NCBI GenBank assembly: GCA_001314845.1
Contig: LJZQ01000014.1
Span: 25,744 to 89,743, forward strand
From: Marinobacter excellens HL-55
GTDB lineage: Bacteria > Pseudomonadota > Gammaproteobacteria > Pseudomonadales > Oleiphilaceae
Direction: 5' to 3'
DNA length: 64,000 bases
Below, piece after piece: positions 61,947-64,000 of the stretch; position 1 is the stretch's first letter; the number at the start of each line of letters is the position of its first letter. The notes below the pieces were generated by a model, which was not told where the DNA came from, ran no database searches, and worked only from the letters and a program-made list of their open reading frames with translations. The translations under genes were made by a program, and so were the position numbers.

Positions 61947-63557
61947 ATGCAGACAGTGGATTACGTAATTGTAGGCGGCGGCTCCAGCGGCTGCGCGCTG
62001 GCCGGGCGTTTGAGCGAAGACACCAGCACCACCGTGGCGCTGATCGAAGCCGGCTCCCATAAAGGTGCCAGCTGGTTGGTGCAGACCCCCGCCGCAGTGG
62101 TCGCCATGGTGCCCAAGAACATCAATAACTGGGCTTTTGAAACTGTACCGCAGCTGGGACTGAACGGACGCCGGGGCTACCAGCCTCGGGGCAAGGTGCT
62201 GGGCGGCTCATCGGCCATCAATGCCATGGCCTACATTCGGGGTCACGCCAGTGATTACGATCAGTGGGCCGAGCAGGGCAACGAGGGTTGGTCCTTTAAG
62301 GACGTGCTTCCATACTTTCGCAAATCCGAGGGTAACCAGACCCTGAACGATGAGTGGCACGGCACCGATGGCCCGCTGAAAGTCAGTGATCTGCAGAGCG
62401 ACAACCCGTTCCAACAGCACTATCTCGAGGCTGCCCGCCAGGTCGGTTACCCGCTGACCCAGGACTTCAATGGTCCCCAGCAGGAGGGGATCGGTCTCTA
62501 TCAGGTCACTCAGCTCAACGGTGAGCGCTGGAGTTCCTACCGCGGCTATCTGCTACCCCACCTCGAACGCCCGAACCTTATCATTGAAACCAATGCGCTG
62601 GCGCAGCGAATCGTGTTCGAGGGCAAGCGAGCTGTGGGTGTGGAGATTCTTCAGAATGGCCAGCTTCGCCAGATTCGCGCGCGCAAGGAGGTGGTATTGA
62701 GTGCCGGTGCCTTCCAGTCACCACAACTGCTGATGCTGTCGGGCGTCGGTGACGCCGGTGAGTTGACTTCGGTGGGGGTGCCGGTGCTGCATCACCTCCC
62801 CGGCGTCGGCAAGAACCTCCACGACCACCCCGATTTCATCTTCGGCTACAAGTCCAGCGATACTAATTTGTTGGGTCTGTCACTGAAAGGCGGGCTGCAT
62901 GGCATCCGCCAGTTCCTGCGTTACCGCAAGGAGCGTCGCGGGCTGCTGGCCTCCAATTTCGCCGAAGGCGGCGGTTTTCTCAAGACCGATCCCGGGCAGG
63001 CAGCACCGGATATCCAGCTGCACTTTGTGGTTGCGCTGGTGGATGATCACGCCCGCACGCTGCACAGCGGGCATGGCTTCTCCTGCCATGTTTGCCTGCT
63101 CAGGCCGAAGAGCCGGGGTACGGTGTCTCTGAAAGATGCCTCAGCGCAGACGCCACCAGTGATTGATCCGAAGTTCTTTGACCATCCGGACGATATTGAA
63201 GCCATGGTTAAGGGCTACAAGATGACCGACAAACTGATGAAAGCCCCGGCGCTGTCGCGGTTTATCACCAGTGACCCATTTACCGGCAACGTCAGCACCG
63301 ACGACGATATCCGCAGCGTGCTTCGTTCTCGCACTGATACGGTCTATCACCCGGTGGGCAGCTGTAAAATGGGCGTCGATGACATGGCGGTGGTTGATCC
63401 CCAGCTCAAGGTTCATGGCCTGAAAGGCCTGCGAGTGGTTGATGCGTCGATCATGCCTAGTATCATCGGTGGCAATACCAATGCGCCGGCGGTGATGATA
63501 GCGGAGAAGGCGGCCGACATGATGCGGGCCAGCGATAAGACGGGAGTCATACTCTGA
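61947..63557 (+). CDS. GMC-family FAD-dependent alcohol dehydrogenase
   Basis: A 536-residue flavoprotein. The FAD fold is at residues 5-33 (DYVIVGGGSSGCALAGRLSE), the GMC signature at about 82-100 (RGKVLGGSSAINAMAYIRG), the second signature near SAGAFQSPQLLMLSGVG, the catalytic HPVGSCKMG near 470 and VDASIMPSIIGGNTNAPAVM at the end. It is in the AlkJ/choline dehydrogenase branch, which passes electrons from alcohols to the respiratory chain. An aliphatic alcohol substrate is plausible for a hydrocarbon-using marine genus, but is not shown. ATG 61947 begins just before the FAD fold. Confidence 0.92.
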   Translation: MQTVDYVIVGGGSSGCALAGRLSEDTSTTVALIEAGSHKGASWLVQTPAAVVAMVPKNINNWAFETVPQLGLNGRRGYQPRGKVLGGSSAINAMAYIRGHASDYDQWAEQGNEGWSFKDVLPYFRKSEGNQTLNDEWHGTDGPLKVSDLQSDNPFQQHYLEAARQVGYPLTQDFNGPQQEGIGLYQVTQLNGERWSSYRGYLLPHLERPNLIIETNALAQRIVFEGKRAVGVEILQNGQLRQIRARKEVVLSAGAFQSPQLLMLSGVGDAGELTSVGVPVLHHLPGVGKNLHDHPDFIFGYKSSDTNLLGLSLKGGLHGIRQFLRYRKERRGLLASNFAEGGGFLKTDPGQAAPDIQLHFVVALVDDHARTLHSGHGFSCHVCLLRPKSRGTVSLKDASAQTPPVIDPKFFDHPDDIEAMVKGYKMTDKLMKAPALSRFITSDPFTGNVSTDDDIRSVLRSRTDTVYHPVGSCKMGVDDMAVVDPQLKVHGLKGLRVVDASIMPSIIGGNTNAPAVMIAEKAADMMRASDKTGVIL

Positions 63558-63681
63558 CGCCCAGCCCCGGCTAACCGTCTCGGCGGGCCTAGTGAGCTGC
63601 CAGATTAGTTTCGAGCCGCCTTTGCTCGAAGCCGAAGGCGCGTGTAGTCAGTCTCGATTCCAGTGAAGGCGCACGCAGGAT

Positions 63682-63713
63682 TGCTCGCCGCAGACGTCCG
63701 TCAGCGGCGAGCA
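63682..63713. other. Hairpin in the last intergenic region
   Basis: TGCTCGCCGC / GCGGCGAGCA, exact 10-bp stem with a 12-base loop, between the convergent GMC gene and the gene at the right edge. No T tract on either side; it may still slow transcription. Confidence 0.5.
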
Positions 63714-63730
63714 GTTTCGAAGTGATGTGC

Positions 63731-64000
63731 TCACCGTTGTGTCTCGGGTGCCAACGGTGCGGGCTTCTGTTGTGACGTCAACAGCACTGAAAGAACGAAC
63801 GCGTATATACCGGGCGAACGGCTTTCGCGTGCTCCGGCAATATTCAGGATGTGGATGTTTTTGGTCGTTATGAATTGATTGATCAGGGTGGCAGCCCTCG
63901 CTACCCTGATTTCATTTATGTCGATCAGACAATATGGTTTCTTTAATTTTATACAAAAAGCGAGCGTCGCTTCCGTTCCGCCTTCCGGCACACCCCGAAA
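63731..64000 (-). CDS. Putative molybdenum-carrier-like protein (YpsA-type fold), 3' part only
   Basis: The minus-strand frame is open from the right edge to a TGA at 63731, giving the last 89 residues. GVPEGGTEATLAFCIKLKKP followed by INQFITTKNIHILNIAGARE and SRSPGIY match the end of the putative molybdenum carrier family (Rossmann-like, with an LN-x-AG-x-RES-x-xPGIY motif). The true start lies outside the window; an internal GTG at 63991 is not the start. The biochemical function of the family is not settled. Confidence 0.75.
   Translation of the reverse strand, partial: FRGVPEGGTEATLAFCIKLKKPYCLIDINEIRVARAATLINQFITTKNIHILNIAGARESRSPGIYAFVLSVLLTSQQKPAPLAPETQR

Overview
The window reads as chromosomal DNA of a marine gammaproteobacterium, most likely Marinobacter or a close relative. 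This rests on gammaproteobacterial gene orders (rpsB-tsf-pyrH-frr-uppS-cdsA-dxr-rseP-bamA-ompH-lpxD-fabZ-lpxA-lpxB-rnhB; glnD next to map and a dap block), polar-flagellum genes with strong sigma-28 promoters, a compatible-solute operon and moderately high GC. The genus is an inference; no 16S gene is present.

Region by region. 1-7.03 kb is a flagellar filament block: the 5' end of one flagellin on the minus strand, a Maf-type (DUF115) flagellin glycosylation factor, a second flagellin, flaG, fliD and fliS. 7.05-12.7 kb holds a periplasmic binding-protein-like gene, argG, a DUF2281/PemK-type toxin-antitoxin pair, an AraC regulator, a response regulator with a degenerate GGDEF domain, and divergent yajQ. 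12.7-19.65 kb holds an AmpG-like MFS permease, selO, and a three-gene operon for making and recycling glucosylglycerate.

19.8-30.8 kb is an accessory type VI secretion effector island without structural T6SS genes: vgrG, a DUF4123 adaptor, a 1624-residue Rhs protein whose C-terminal 165 residues resemble a TNT/ADP-ribosyl-transferase-fold NAD-directed toxin, a candidate immunity gene, then AT-rich debris of further toxin/immunity modules, a duplicated gene tail and two membrane-protein genes. 30.8-37.9 kb holds DUF1853, a glyoxalase I, a large lipoprotein esterase-like gene, an unusual Clp_N/P-loop protein coupled to a small gene, a membrane-anchored cold-shock-domain protein and slyX.

38-45.1 kb (minus strand) is dapE, dapD, an ArsC/Spx-like gene, dapC, glnD and map. 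45.4-60.0 kb is the large conserved plus-strand block for translation factors, UMP kinase, isoprenoid and phospholipid synthesis, outer-membrane assembly and lipid A synthesis. It is followed by initiator tRNA-Met with a near-consensus promoter. 60.2-61.9 kb looks like a decay zone (phosphatase with a possible frameshift, truncated exonuclease, 3'-replaced metallophosphoesterase). A GMC oxidoreductase follows, and the window ends inside a minus-strand putative molybdenum-carrier-like gene.

A family of palindromic GGGGTCAGACCCC repeats is scattered between genes from 9 to 38 kb, including two nearly identical 55-nt copies and one tandem triplication. Gene functions are assigned by motif and family recognition only; no database search was run.
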